Below, in pieces: positions 52,301-60,520 of a stretch of 64,000 nt of DNA. How positions within the stretch are numbered: the first letter of the stretch is position 1; each line of letters begins with the position of its first letter. Position numbers and translations under genes: made by a program. Origin of the DNA: Acanthornis magna (taxonomy: Eukaryota; Chordata; Aves; Passeriformes; Acanthizidae). The DNA lies in assembly GCA_036785705.1 (NCBI GenBank), contig JAWUZG010000139.1, forward strand, positions 744,001-808,000, written 5' to 3'. The notes below the pieces were generated by a model. The model had not been told where the DNA came from, searched no databases, and worked only from the letters and a program-made list of their open reading frames with translations.

Positions 52301-54305
52301 CTCTGGTCTACACTGTCAACTGTGCTATGTAAAAAACAAAAAACAAAACAAAACAAAGAAAAAACAACCAAGAAAACAACAAAACAACAAAACAAAACAA
52401 AAGCCAAACAAATGACAAACAAATAAACAAAACCCAAAAACCCCCAGATACAAAAAACAAAACCAAAAAAAACAGAAAAAAAAAAAAAACCACAAAAAAA
52501 AACCAAAACAAAAAAAAAACAACCCACCAAAACAACCAAGACATTTTAGTGTGAATTGTTATAAACATAACAAAAAGACATGCACATTTCAGCTTGGGTG
52601 CCAGCCACTGATAGACCAACTAAATTAACAACTACAAAACAGTAGCCATATAACAAACACAACCTGGTGCTCAAACAAGGGTTTTATTCATGCATCATTA
52701 TCAAGAAGTACACTTAGATGATAAGGCACCAACAAACTGTATTTTTCAAAAACCATTAAAGGGATTTAGAGACCCAAGCTGTGTTCAACAGCAGCAGAGC
52801 TCTCACTTCTGGACGCTCCAGGGCAGCAAATCCCAGGCTGTTCTGCTCTGAATCCATGCTGAAAGCAGAGAGTGTGGGCACACTCTACAGGGACACAACT
52901 CCACAGACTTCAGGCACAGCAGTAACTCAGATAACAAGCTGGATTTTGGATTTTAAAACCCACTACCTTAGACAAGCATAACCTGCGTTGCCTCTATTCA
53001 GTCCTCCTTGCTCATTTGAACCACTGCCCCCTCTTCTTCACTCCAGGGAGAAATACCTGAGAAAAGAAAAATTTGGCCCACACATGCCTTGAAAACTTTA
53101 ATGCAATATCTATTCCTTTTGTAAGCTGCAGTTAAAAAAAAAAAAAAAAAAAAAAAGCTGAACTTTTGCATCTTCCAAAAAAAAATATTCTCAAGATGTG
53201 AAGAAACAAACAGCAAACCCAATCCACAAATTACTTTTCAAGTACTGTGTGTGCTAAGATTTTAAATTAGCATTAACAAAATGCTTTTACATTGCACTGA
53301 CAAAGCTTGGGCAGATAAGCCTAAGAGAAAAGTCAATGAGAGCTGTTACATCCCCTCTTTACAGACTTCTAGAACAACTGAGAGGCTCTTACTTAAGAAG
53401 CACAACTTCAATTGCTTTTTCATTAGCTTTCAACCTGTGGGGCTCAGTTTTGTACCAATAGTTTCACTTTCACACCCCATAATATTTGCAATGTGCCTTG
53501 GTTTTTTCATGGTCAGCAAACAATTGTCTTTCAAGTAACATTTCAAACCATGTAGCTAAAGTTTCAAGTAGTGAAAAACCTGTCACCTCCAAATGTTAAA
53601 ATATACCTGCGGATAAACAGAAATGACAATAATAGTCTGACATGGGTTGGTTGGGTTTTGTTTTTTTTTTTCCCCTCAGCTAACAATTTCAGTCTCATTA
53701 AAAGGTGGATATTACCCCAATCCATTTACAGGTTAAAAAGAAGAAAAAAAAACCCAAAACAACAAGGAATGGAACTGCTATGAAACCCAAGGTTGTACAA
53801 ATGGGTTAGCAGAAAAATCTGCCTTCTAAACTCTGCCTCTAAGATTGACACTTTAAAATTTGGAAGCCAAACCTGTACTGTAAGAATTAAGGTAATCACA
53901 CCTTCCATAGTGAAAACCTCCTATTTATTACAAAGGCCCGACTGCCCTGAACAGAGTAGCCACTGAACTAACCTGTACTTTGTGGATACTCATTACAGTA
54001 CCTCCTCCAAGCTGAAGGACATAGCGAAGGTTAAGCCCTCCTTTCCCAGGCACAAAAAGGTGTTAAACCCAGGCCTCCCTGCTCCTGCGTTTTCCCATTC
54101 CGAGGTCACCTCCATAGGGCCAGGGAGAGCAGAGCACCACGGCCACGAAGGTGTGTACACGACCACAGCCGTGAAGAGTTTAGAGCTAGAAACCAGGCTG
54201 CTGGAGCAGAGGAACCTGAGGGAAACCACCACAGCAGCCTCCCCGGCCGAGGGCAGAAGGCCCCGCTCGGCACGGCCCTGCTCACCTGCCGCCGCCTGTC
54301 GCCAT
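40230..54305 (-). CDS. FBXO15: FBXO15, F-box only protein 15 (eight exons found; premature stop in exon 7; C-terminus not found)
   Basis: FBXO15 is a substrate receptor of SCF (SKP1-CUL1-F-box) ubiquitin ligases, known in mouse as a pluripotent-cell marker driven by Oct4 and Sox2. Exons on the minus strand are 54286-54305, 50392-50505, 49214-49318, 46428-46670, 45974-46183, 43685-43814, 41344-41426 and 40230-40375. All introns are GT-AG and phases match throughout, giving ~351 codons. The N-terminus MATGGGR resembles the mammalian start; the F-box spans residues ~46-87 (MPSEMLLKVFSYLDP...), followed by the family's WYG region (DTSVTVLWYG, 190-199) and YLCGTF (338-343). Codon 294 is TGA where the family has arginine. 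The last ~130-150 codons of the family were not located in the 40 kb to the left, so they lie beyond the window, are too diverged to see, or are lost. Gene identity is sure; whether it is functional is not. Confidence 0.93.
41344..41426 (-). CDS. FBXO15: FBXO15 exon 7 with in-frame TGA
   Basis: Acceptor TTTTTCAG, donor GTAAGC, 83 bp, phase 0 to 2. Encodes DTNEIAFVMASLHYNQLLE, then TGA (41367-41369, minus), then SILGSAVV. The family reads ...ERSTLGS..., so the stop sits at an arginine codon; a CGA-to-TGA transition would explain it. Both splice sites and the residues after the stop are kept. A weak alternative donor, GTGAAG at 41370, would remove the stop and the next seven codons without changing frame. 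Confidence 0.9.
43685..43814 (-). CDS. FBXO15: FBXO15 exon 6
   Basis: Acceptor CTTTCCAAAG, donor GTAAGA, 130 bp, phase 2 to 0, residues 232-274. RRFALIAEYSLANVTE and ADELVQLFSLNPGLLGGNWK align with the family's LIAKY...FCLHPGLLVG region. Confidence 0.94.
44528..44637 (-). mobile_element. CR1 fragment in FBXO15 intron 5 (antisense to plus)
   Basis: About 110 bp with the block CAGGGATGGAGCATCCACGA followed by CACCCTCACAGTAAAAAGCT, the reverse complement of the CR1 3' coding end. It has the same orientation as FBXO15 and is truncated on both sides. Confidence 0.85.
45544..45920 (-). mobile_element. Alpharetrovirus-type solo LTR in FBXO15 intron 5
   Basis: Read on the minus strand, the element has a TATA-like TTATATAA (45661-45668), an AATAAA (45639-45644), the R/U5 motif CACCACATTGGTGT, and then U5-like sequence ending near TGCCACA. 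This order matches avian leukosis/EAV-type LTRs. No gag, pol or env is attached. The right (U3) end is approximate. It shares orientation with FBXO15, so its poly(A) signal could act on the host transcript. Confidence 0.72.
45974..46183 (-). CDS. FBXO15: FBXO15 exon 5
   Basis: Acceptor ATAACAG, donor GTGAGT, 210 bp, phase 2 to 2, residues 162-230. Contains SWVIALKDKNGKEHVMEK and DTSVTVLWYG, the most conserved part of the protein. The donor is followed after 54 bp by a solo LTR in the same orientation. Confidence 0.96.
46428..46670 (-). CDS. FBXO15: FBXO15 exon 4
   Basis: Acceptor TTATTTTCAG, donor GTAAGC, 243 bp, phase 2 to 2, residues 81-160. It finishes the F-box (GLWLKLYSSALQP, where the family has W-x-R-I-Y) and continues with the PGYWKNE and KPLDPYTGLPFVSKEAM segments, both characteristic of FBXO15. 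Confidence 0.95.
49214..49318 (-). CDS. FBXO15: FBXO15 exon 3 (F-box)
   Basis: Acceptor TTTCCCAG, donor GTAAGG, 105 bp, phase 2 to phase 2. Encodes most of the F-box that binds SKP1: MPSEMLLKVFSYLDPVSLLS, then AGCVNKRFYDLASD. The LP/MPxE start, hydrophobic L/V spacing and C-x-R-F pattern are those of a standard F-box. Confidence 0.95.
50392..50505 (-). CDS. FBXO15: FBXO15 exon 2
   Basis: Acceptor TTCTTACAGCTAG, then 37 full codons (residues 8-44, LRTFAARPGECSETKNAGIK...), donor GTGAGT. Two AGs lie 4 bp apart; only the second (TAG) keeps the frame from exon 1, because the first would put a TAG codon right after the junction. Phase 2 to phase 2. The N-terminal region before the F-box is poorly conserved in the family, so this exon is supported mainly by splice sites and phase. 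Confidence 0.8.
51370..51850 (+). mobile_element. Possible LTR-like repeat in FBXO15 intron 1
   Basis: A moderately GC-balanced block with a CCAATAAAAATG promoter-like or poly(A)-like patch and a 60-codon plus ORF (51409-51591) without known domain. Its texture differs from the flanking intron and resembles avian LTRs. Ends are not defined and the assignment is weak. Confidence 0.3.
52325..52540. repeat. A/C-rich low-complexity tract in intron 1
   Basis: About 200 bp of A with interspersed C (AAAAC, AACA and CAAAA units). It causes F/V-rich minus-strand ORFs. A similar tract recurs at 60381-60520. Confidence 0.95.
53134..53156. repeat. Poly(A) run
   Basis: Twenty-three consecutive A on the plus strand, in FBXO15 intron 1. 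No retroposed body is obvious to its left. Confidence 0.95.
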
Positions 54306-54520
54306 GGCCGCGGGCAGCGAAGGGAGGCAAGGACGGAAGGAAGGGAAGGAACGCGCGCTGTCACCGCGGTGGGCAGCGCCTGAGGGGGGCAGGGGCGGCG
54401 CCAGGCCGAGGGAGGCCATGTCCGGCTGGGTCGGGGCAGGCGGGGACGGTGCCCGAGCATGGCCGTGTGGGCCACTCGGGAAGGGCTGACGCCCCGCGGA
54501 ACCTTCCAGTGACTCAAAGG
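54240..54520 (-). promoter_or_regulatory. CpG-rich promoter of FBXO15
   Basis: A short GC- and CpG-rich island surrounds the FBXO15 start codon within otherwise AT-rich DNA. There is no obvious TATA box, as expected for a broad CpG promoter. In human this promoter is shared with divergent TIMM21. Here the outward side runs within ~220 bp into an LTR-like element, and no TIMM21 first exon is recognised. Confidence 0.65.
54286..54305 (-). CDS. FBXO15: FBXO15 exon 1 (coding part)
   Basis: Twenty coding bases, ATG GCG ACA GGC GGC GGC AG, then donor GTGAGC. The start context GCGGCCATGG is close to the Kozak consensus. The peptide MATGGG(R) matches the family's short first coding exon. Ends in phase 2. 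Confidence 0.85.
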
Positions 54521-54527
54521 AATCTAC

Positions 54528-55060
54528 TGTTGTAGTCGCTCTTAGGAAGCCGCCTGGCCTTCCTGGCTGCCCTCGCCTGGGACACGAGCCACTGGCCCAC
54601 CAAAGGCTATTGCTGGGGTCTTTCCAGCCTGAGTGGAGCTGTTCCCGGCGAGTGGTCAGCTGCAGGCGCCGCTGGTAAAGGAGGCGAGACAAGGCAAAGA
54701 GTTGTGGGAGGGTCTCCCCCATGCTCTCCGTTTATTGTGGGGTCCGGGGGTACGGTATTCGGAAGGGAGAGTGGAGAAGGAGTCCCCAGGGGGCTGTCCC
54801 CAGCCGCCAGTTAAAAAGGGGGAAGGGTACCCAATTGGAGAAGGGACAAGGGGAGGGAACAAGGGTACAGGGGCCAATTACAACATAAGAGGGGAGGGTA
54901 CAGTAGACAGCAACCAATAGTACAGTAAACTTAACAGAAGGTTCGGGAAGAAGGGGAAGGTCCAGAGCCCTGGGCACACCTCCCAAGCAGAGCAGGGGCT
55001 GGTCTCATGCCCCTGAGCTGGCATGAGAGGCAGCTGTGGCCAGGGATGGACCAGGGTACA
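54528..55060 (-). mobile_element. LTR-like element next to the FBXO15 promoter
   Basis: On the minus strand an AATAAA (54731-54736) is followed by R/U5-like sequence that ends CGACTACAACA at 54528, similar in style to alpharetroviral U5 ends. Upstream lie a TTTTTAA-type TATA candidate (about 54812) and U3-like sequence. The U3 end is placed at about 55060 because it would begin TGTACC. No clear target-site duplication is seen. Confidence 0.55.
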
Positions 55061-55235
55061 TTTCAAAGGTACGTGTGCTATCTTGTGTGTCCAAACACAA
55101 GTCTTCTGTCTCCAGCGCTGCATTTTCACAAATAAATCCCAGGCGATTATGGGGAATGCACCCTTCGGTACTTACAGTTTGCCAATTTTTAGCTAGTTTT
55201 ATATTAATCTTAGACTAATTAATTTCAATATGTAA
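55061..55235. other. Short unassigned spacer
   Basis: About 175 bp between the LTR-like element and the CR1, with no recognised feature. Confidence 0.4.
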
Positions 55236-57285
55236 TTGAGTAATATCCAGGCTAGTCATTTTCCTCATCGGCTCATCTTTCAGCACGTAGGGATAGTCTG
55301 TGTTTTTTCCTGTGTTTTGAAGCACACCCATCCTTCCCAGACTCCTTTGTTTCTAAGGGTTGCTTCCCAAGGTACTCTCTGGATAAGTCTCTTGAATAGG
55401 CCAAACTCTGCCCTCCAGAATTCCAGTGTGGAAGTTTTATTGATGCCCCTCCTTGTTTCACCAAATATTGAAAACTATAATTTCATGATCACTGTGCCCC
55501 AGATGGCCTCCAACCACCACATCTCCCACCAGCCCTTCTCTGTTTGCAAACAGCAGGTCTAGTGTAGCCCCTCCCCTGGTGGGCTCGCTCACCGACTGAG
55601 ACAAAAAGCTGTCCTCCGTACACTCAAGGAAACTCCTAGACTGCTTCTTCTTGGCTGTGTTGAGTTCCCAGCAGATATCTGGCAGATTGATGTCACCTAC
55701 AAGAACAAGGGCTGGTGATCTTGAAACATCCTCCAGCTGCTTGTAGAATAATACCTCCACCTCTCCATCCTGGTGGGGTGGCCTAGAACAGACTCCCACC
55801 AGGATGTCAGCCTTGTTGGCCTTCCCCCGATTCTTTCCCACAGGCGCTCAACCTTATCGATATTAATCTCAATTTCCATGGCATCAGGAGCCTTCCTAAT
55901 GTAAAGAGCAACCGCTCCACCTCTTCTCCCTCACCCATCTCTTCCGTAGAGCTTGTAGCCATCCACTACAGTGCTCTGGTTACGCGAGTCATCCCACCAT
56001 GTTCCTTTGATGGTGACTACATCAGAGCTTCCCTGCTGTACCATGGCTTCCAGCTCCTCTTGTTTGTTGCCCATGCTGTGTGCATTAATGTACATGCACT
56101 TCAGCTGGGCTGCTGATTTCACCCCTGACTCTGGCTTACTACCCTTGGGCTTGGTTCTGGAAAGCCTAACTGCATCCCCTTCCCCCTTCAAACCTAGTCT
56201 AAAGCCCTCTCAGTCAGTCCCACCAACTCATGGACTAGAACCCTTTTGCCCTTGATAGGCAGACGGAGCCCATCTGGCTCCAGCAGGCCAGGTGCCGTAA
56301 GAGTTGCCCCATGACCAAAGAACCCAAAGTTCTGCCGATGGTGCCAGCCCCTAAGCCACTGATTGATCATGTAGCTTCTCCTGTTCCTTTCATTGTTTGT
56401 CCCTGCCGCTGAAAGGACCGAGCAGAACACCACCTGTGCTCCTGCCCCATCAACCACTTGACCCAGGGCCCTGAAGTCCCTTTTAATTGCTGTGTTGTCT
56501 TCTTGTCAATCATATTGCTGCCAGCCTGGAGTGTCAGCACTGGGTAATACTCAGAGGGCTGAATCAGCCCAGGGAATGTTCTGGAGATATCCCATACCCG
56601 GGCCCCAGGGAGGCAGCACGCCTCCCTGTGGGATGGGCCCGCTTGACATATGGGGCCCTCTGTTCCTCTCAGAAGGAGTCGCCTACTATGACTACCCTTC
56701 TTTTCTTTTTAATGCTAGAGGTAGTGATCTGTTTGACAGACGAAGCGGAGCTGGGAGGCTCTCCGGGCAGATTATTTTCTTCTATGTCATCTGGCTGACC
56801 TCCAGATCCAAGGCCTGGATTCTGAAGTGGCACCTGGGTAGGCAATGGGGGTCAGGAGGAATTTTTATTACCTCCCTGGGTAGGAGCCCTTTTCCACTCC
56901 CCTTCATCACCTAGGTCTCCTCCTTCTGCCTGATGGTAGGAGGCACAGGAATCCTCTGACTCCTGGTGGGCTTCTCTCAGGAATGGAAGGGTGAAACTCC
57001 ACTGGTCTATTTCCCGTTCGATTTCCCTAATACTCCTTAGTCTTTCTACCTCCTCCCGAAGCTCCACCACCAGACTGAGGAGATCACTCACCTGTTTGCA
57101 CCTCACGCAGGTGATTTTTGCACCATCCCCTGGTACTGCTGACAGGCTCAAGCACTCCTCACAGGAAGGTGTCTGGACAGATGCATCCTTCCTGGAGGGT
57201 TCTGTTTGGCTAGGTACACTTTTACTAGCTGTAGCTTTTGATCATTTGGAGACCATTGCTGGAAAAAGAAATGAATAATAAATTT
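55236..57285 (-). mobile_element. CR1 LINE 5' half: ORF1 and start of ORF2 (antisense)
   Basis: On the minus strand, 57151-56852 encodes the CR1 ORF1 start with a C-x-x-C knuckle and coiled coil (KITCVRCKQV, LVVELREEVERLRSI). About 56457-56194 encodes the ORF1 esterase-like end (AGAQVVFCSVL, GFFGHG, LPIKGKRV). About 56191-55458 encodes the ORF2 apurinic endonuclease (LKCMYINAHSMGNKQEE, TWWDDS, LVGDINLPDICW, GHSDHE), continuing to about 55260. The reverse transcriptase and 3' end are absent. Frames are broken, and the usual TETW catalytic glutamate motif reads KGTW, so it is dead. Having the 5' end without the 3' end is the opposite of normal CR1 truncation. Confidence 0.9.
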
Positions 57286-57465
57286 AAAAAAAAAACCACA
57301 ACAAAAAAACAACAAAAACCTGGGGTGCCTTTTTAGGGCAAAGGCATTTCTGCATGGCACCTCCCAACGTCCCCATGCCACAATCTCAGTTCTCCCAGGG
57401 CTCCTGTGTTTGGTTTTATCCCGATATGGAGATGCAGGAGCTCTCCCGGCTGGACAGGGTGTCCC
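57286..57465 (+). other. Unassigned sequence with a possible exon-like piece
   Basis: An A-rich patch is followed by GC-rich DNA. The plus strand at about 57425-57475 reads PDMEMQELSRLDRVSLSLR, which looks like real coding sequence in texture, but I cannot name a family and it runs straight into the G-rich repeat. Confidence 0.25.
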
Positions 57466-57469
57466 TGAG

Positions 57470-57930
57470 CCTGCGGATTTCGGGGATTTGGGGTTGGGAA
57501 TGGGATGAATTTTGGGGCTGGGAATTGGGGGGATTTGGGGCTGGGAATTCGGGGATTTGGGGGAATTTTAGGGCTGGGATTTGGGAGATTTTGGGGAATT
57601 TCAAGGCTTGGAATTGGGGGATTTTGGGGCTGGGGACTGGGGGGATTTCAGCGAGGTTTGGGGGGAAACTGGGAGTTTGGAGAGGGATTTTGGGAGATTG
57701 AGGGGGATTGGTGGAATTTTGGAGCATTTGGGGTGATTTCGGGAGGAATTTTGAATGGAATTTGGGGGATTTGGGAGGATTTTGAGGGGGGATTTGGAGG
57801 TTTGGAAGAGGTATTAGGGGGGATTTTGGGAGATTGAGAGGAATTGGGGGAATTTTGGGGTGTCATGGGGGGATTTGGGGGAGTTTAGAGGGATTTTGAC
57901 CGATTTGGAGGGATTTTACGGGAGGATTTT
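57470..57930 (+). repeat. G-rich degenerate tandem repeat
   Basis: About 460 bp built from variants of GGGGATTTTGGG and GGGGCTGGGAATT on the plus strand. Runs of three or more G every 6-12 bp favour G-quadruplex formation. The long G/W/F-rich and P/S/N-rich ORFs over it are artefacts. Confidence 0.93.
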
Positions 57931-57932
57931 GG

Positions 57933-58213
57933 GAGGGATCCCGGGAATTCCCAGGGATTCCCCCTTTCCCCCCGCACTCCCTCGGGCACTGTCGCGTCTC
58001 CCGGCCTGTGCCGCCGGGATCTGCCCGGCGACTGATGACGTCCGAGAACACCAAGCTGTCATTGGCGGGCAGGAAATAACCGCGCCAATCGCGAGGCCGG
58101 AGGCGGCTCTGGGGGCGGGGCCGCAGCGGAGCAGTGCGATGGCTCCAGCGCTGGGCTGGGGGCGCTCCTGGGGGCGGTGAGGCGGGAGTGGCAGCCCCGG
58201 CACCGGGACCGTG
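57933..58213 (+). repeat. Inverted repeat, left arm (MHC class I-like promoter and leader)
   Basis: Sequence from GAGGGATCCCGGGAATTCCC to GGCACCGGGACC recurs in reverse complement at about 62070-62360 with high similarity and a few substitutions and small indels. The arms are about 3.9 kb apart. Confidence 0.9.
58020..58138 (+). promoter_or_regulatory. MHC-type SXY promoter, left copy
   Basis: Contains an X2/CRE-like TGACGTC (58036-58042), a Y-box ATTGG (58061-58065) 18 bp further on, a second CCAAT (58085-58089) and a GC box GGGGGCGGGG (58111-58120), then the ATG at 58139. This X2-Y spacing fits the RFX/CREB/NF-Y platform used by MHC class I and II genes with the NLRC5 or CIITA co-activators. 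The X1 half upstream is not convincing by eye. Confidence 0.65.
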
Positions 58214-58216
58214 AAC
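58139..58216 (+). pseudogene. MHC class I-like leader, left copy, frameshifted
   Basis: ATGGCTCCAGCGCTGGGCTG aligns with the right copy's ATGGCTCCAGCGCTGGGGCT but lacks one G, so the leader reads MAPALGWGRSWGR and stops instead of MAPALGLGALLGG. MAPALGLG-type leaders are what I recall for songbird class I genes. No alpha-1, alpha-2 or alpha-3 exon follows; the next 1.7 kb is minisatellite. Confidence 0.6.
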
Positions 58217-58239
58217 CCCCTTATCCTGCACAGGGACTT

Positions 58240-59960
58240 TTCTGCACGCCTCATCCTGCAAAGGGAATCCCCCCTTACTCCCAATTCCTGGACGTCAGCA
58301 CGGCCCTGCACACGCTTGATCCCTTCTCCGATGTCTCTGAGTATCTGCAGCCGCATTTCTTTGACCCTGGGACCTCCCTGAATCTCGATTTTTGGGAACC
58401 GAGAAGGCTTTACACCCTTTTCCCCAGCAGTGAGATCCTCCGTGTACCCCTTTTTCCACTCCGCAGCCACTTTCCTCGCCATTCCTGCTCTCCCAGACCC
58501 CAAACCCTCCCTTTTCCTTGACCCTGGCACCTCCTGGACCCTCATTCCGCCTCTCCAGCTCCCAGACCCTCCTTTTCGTTCACCCTGGGACCTGCTGCAC
58601 CCCAATTCCTGCCTTTCCCACACTCCCACTCCATCTTCCCTCAACATTGGGGACCCCTTTAAACCTCTTCCTGGCTGTCCTGGCTTTCCCTACCCCATGA
58701 CTCCTCTTTCCCCGACACTGGGGACAACTTGGACCTCCCATCCCACTTCCGCTATTTCTTTGTCCTTGGGACTGCCCTGCACCCTCCTTCCTGTGCACTG
58801 GGACTCCCCTGCACCCCCAACCCCACTAGTGACACCCCCTGCACCAACTTCTCCACACCGGGACCCCCCTGAGCCCCCTCAGATGGCACCGGGACCCCCC
58901 TGAAACCCCATTCCTGGCCACTGGGATTCCCTTGCACCTTCTTCCCAGCTTTGGGACCCTGCTGCACCCCTTTGTCCCACACGACTACCCCCTACACCCC
59001 CTTTTCCCTTCCATTCGGCCTCTCCCAGTCCCAGCCCCCAGCTTTTTCTTTACCCTAGGACCTCCTGTACCCCATCCTGTCTTTCCCAGCTTCCAAACCC
59101 CTCTTAGCACTGGGACCCCATTCCTGATCATCATTCTCCCCACCCTGTGACCTCACTTTCCCTGACACTGGGGGCCCTGGACTCCCCTTTACTGGACACA
59201 GGTGCCCCATGGACACCATCCATGTCCCACCTCTCACAGTCCCTGCACTCCCTTTTCTTGACCCTGGGGCCCCCCTGAACCCCCATCCCTGGGCACTGCC
59301 AGCCCCTGAATCCCTTGTGCGGCCCTTGGACCCCCCCCGGACCCTGTTTCTGACCCATCTCATGTCTCTCCAGCATGTGACCCCCCCCCTTTCTTGAGCA
59401 CAGGGACCCCTGTACCCCCATCCCACCTCTTCCAGTGCTTGCATACCCTTTTCTTTAACCCTGGGGCTCCCTTGAGCCACCATTTCCAGGCACTGGCAAT
59501 TCCTTGAAGCTCCTCCCCAACTCTGGGAGCCCCATGCACCCCCATTCCTGGCCATCCCATCTGCCCCAGTCCCCAGCCTTCCCCTTTTGCCTGACTCTGG
59601 GACCCCCTGGATGCCAGTTCTTGCCTTTCCCAGCCTCCAGACCCGCATTCCTTAACACTGAGGACCTCTGGGACACTCATTCCTGGCTATTCCGGGGCTC
59701 CCCACCCCATGACTCCCCTTTCCTTGAAACTGAGGACCACTGTACACCCTTTCCTGGGCACAGGAACCGCTTCAATCCCCATCCCACCTCTCCAAGACCC
59801 TACACTCCCCTTTCCTTGACCCTTGAAACCCCCTTGAAACTGCCTTCCCCAGCAGCCCTTATCCTGCACCAATCGTCCTCTGCACCCCTTTCCCTGACGA
59901 TCCCGCCCCCACCCCCAGCTTCCCTTTTCCTTGACTCTGGGACCCCTCAGATTCCCTAAA
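58240..59960 (+). repeat. C-rich degenerate minisatellite
   Basis: Tandem variants of a unit of roughly 60-70 bp with recurrent pieces TTTTCCTTGACCCTGGGACC, CCTGCACCCC, CATTCCTGGCCA and CTTTCCCAGCTTCC. Long ORFs in all frames on both strands (for example 57916-58647 minus and 58430-58903 plus) follow from the scarcity of T/A-rich stops and are not genes. The same unit appears inverted at 61415-61875. Confidence 0.88.
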
Positions 59961-60380
59961 TCCCCATGTCCCCCCAGTTCCCCACCCCCTTGTCTCGGAT
60001 TAGAGAAAATTTTCCTAGGTGGAAAGTGTTCTGAATAAAACACCTCCCCCACAGCAAAGACTTCCGGCACCCCTTCCCCCACAGCAAACAGAATATCTCA
60101 GCTGAAAGTGGGATAAGAACTGTTTAATTAACAGACCACACAGTGGAAGGGGAAACGGAAAAAAGGGTCATTAAACCTGAATAAACAGTTGATGAACTTT
60201 AGTGTCCTTTTCCTCAGGCGTGGCTTCCCCTTTCCGGGGTCTCTGGAGAGGCCGGGTGGAGTTCCACTGGTGGCTCCCTGGACGATTCTCGTCTGCTGTC
60301 CTCCGGGGCTCCTCAGGTTCTCAGATGAGAAAGCAAGGCAAAGAAAAAGGTCCAAAAACGACGAAATAACAATCCCAGGG
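59961..60380. other. Unassigned block with two AATAAA motifs
   Basis: Less repetitive than its flanks. Two CTGAATAAA motifs (near 60031 and 60178, plus strand) could be poly(A) signals of a plus-strand transcript such as one starting at the left MHC-like copy, but no exon is seen between. Another repeat family is also possible. Confidence 0.3.
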
Positions 60381-60411
<31 letters not shown>

Positions 60412-60520
60412 CAAAACAAAAGAAAAACAAAACCAAAGCAAGCAAACAAACAAAAAAAACCCCAAAAAAACCAAAAAACCAAAACCAAACCAAAACAAAA
60501 AAAAAATTAAAAAATTAAAA
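60381..60520. repeat. (AAAAC)n and A/C-rich tract
   Basis: At least seven perfect AAAAC units, then degenerate A/C-rich sequence. It explains the K/N/Q-rich plus ORF and the F/L-rich minus ORF here. Confidence 0.96.

Noticed and set aside
52294..52619. F/V/L-rich minus ORFs resembling a membrane protein
   Set aside because: Produced by the A/C-rich low-complexity tract.
54304..54489. Plus ORF from the CpG island as the TIMM21 start
   Set aside because: Its sequence does not resemble a TIMM21 N-terminus and no downstream TIMM21 exon is seen.
55458..55841. 127-codon minus ORF looking like a host nuclease
   Set aside because: It is the CR1 ORF2 endonuclease, not a host gene.
57916..58647. 243-codon minus ORF
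   Set aside because: Runs through the MHC-like promoter in reverse and into the minisatellite; length is due to GC-rich repeats lacking stops.
59055..59959. Several 100-200-codon ORFs on both strands
   Set aside because: All lie in the C-rich minisatellite and show its periodicity.
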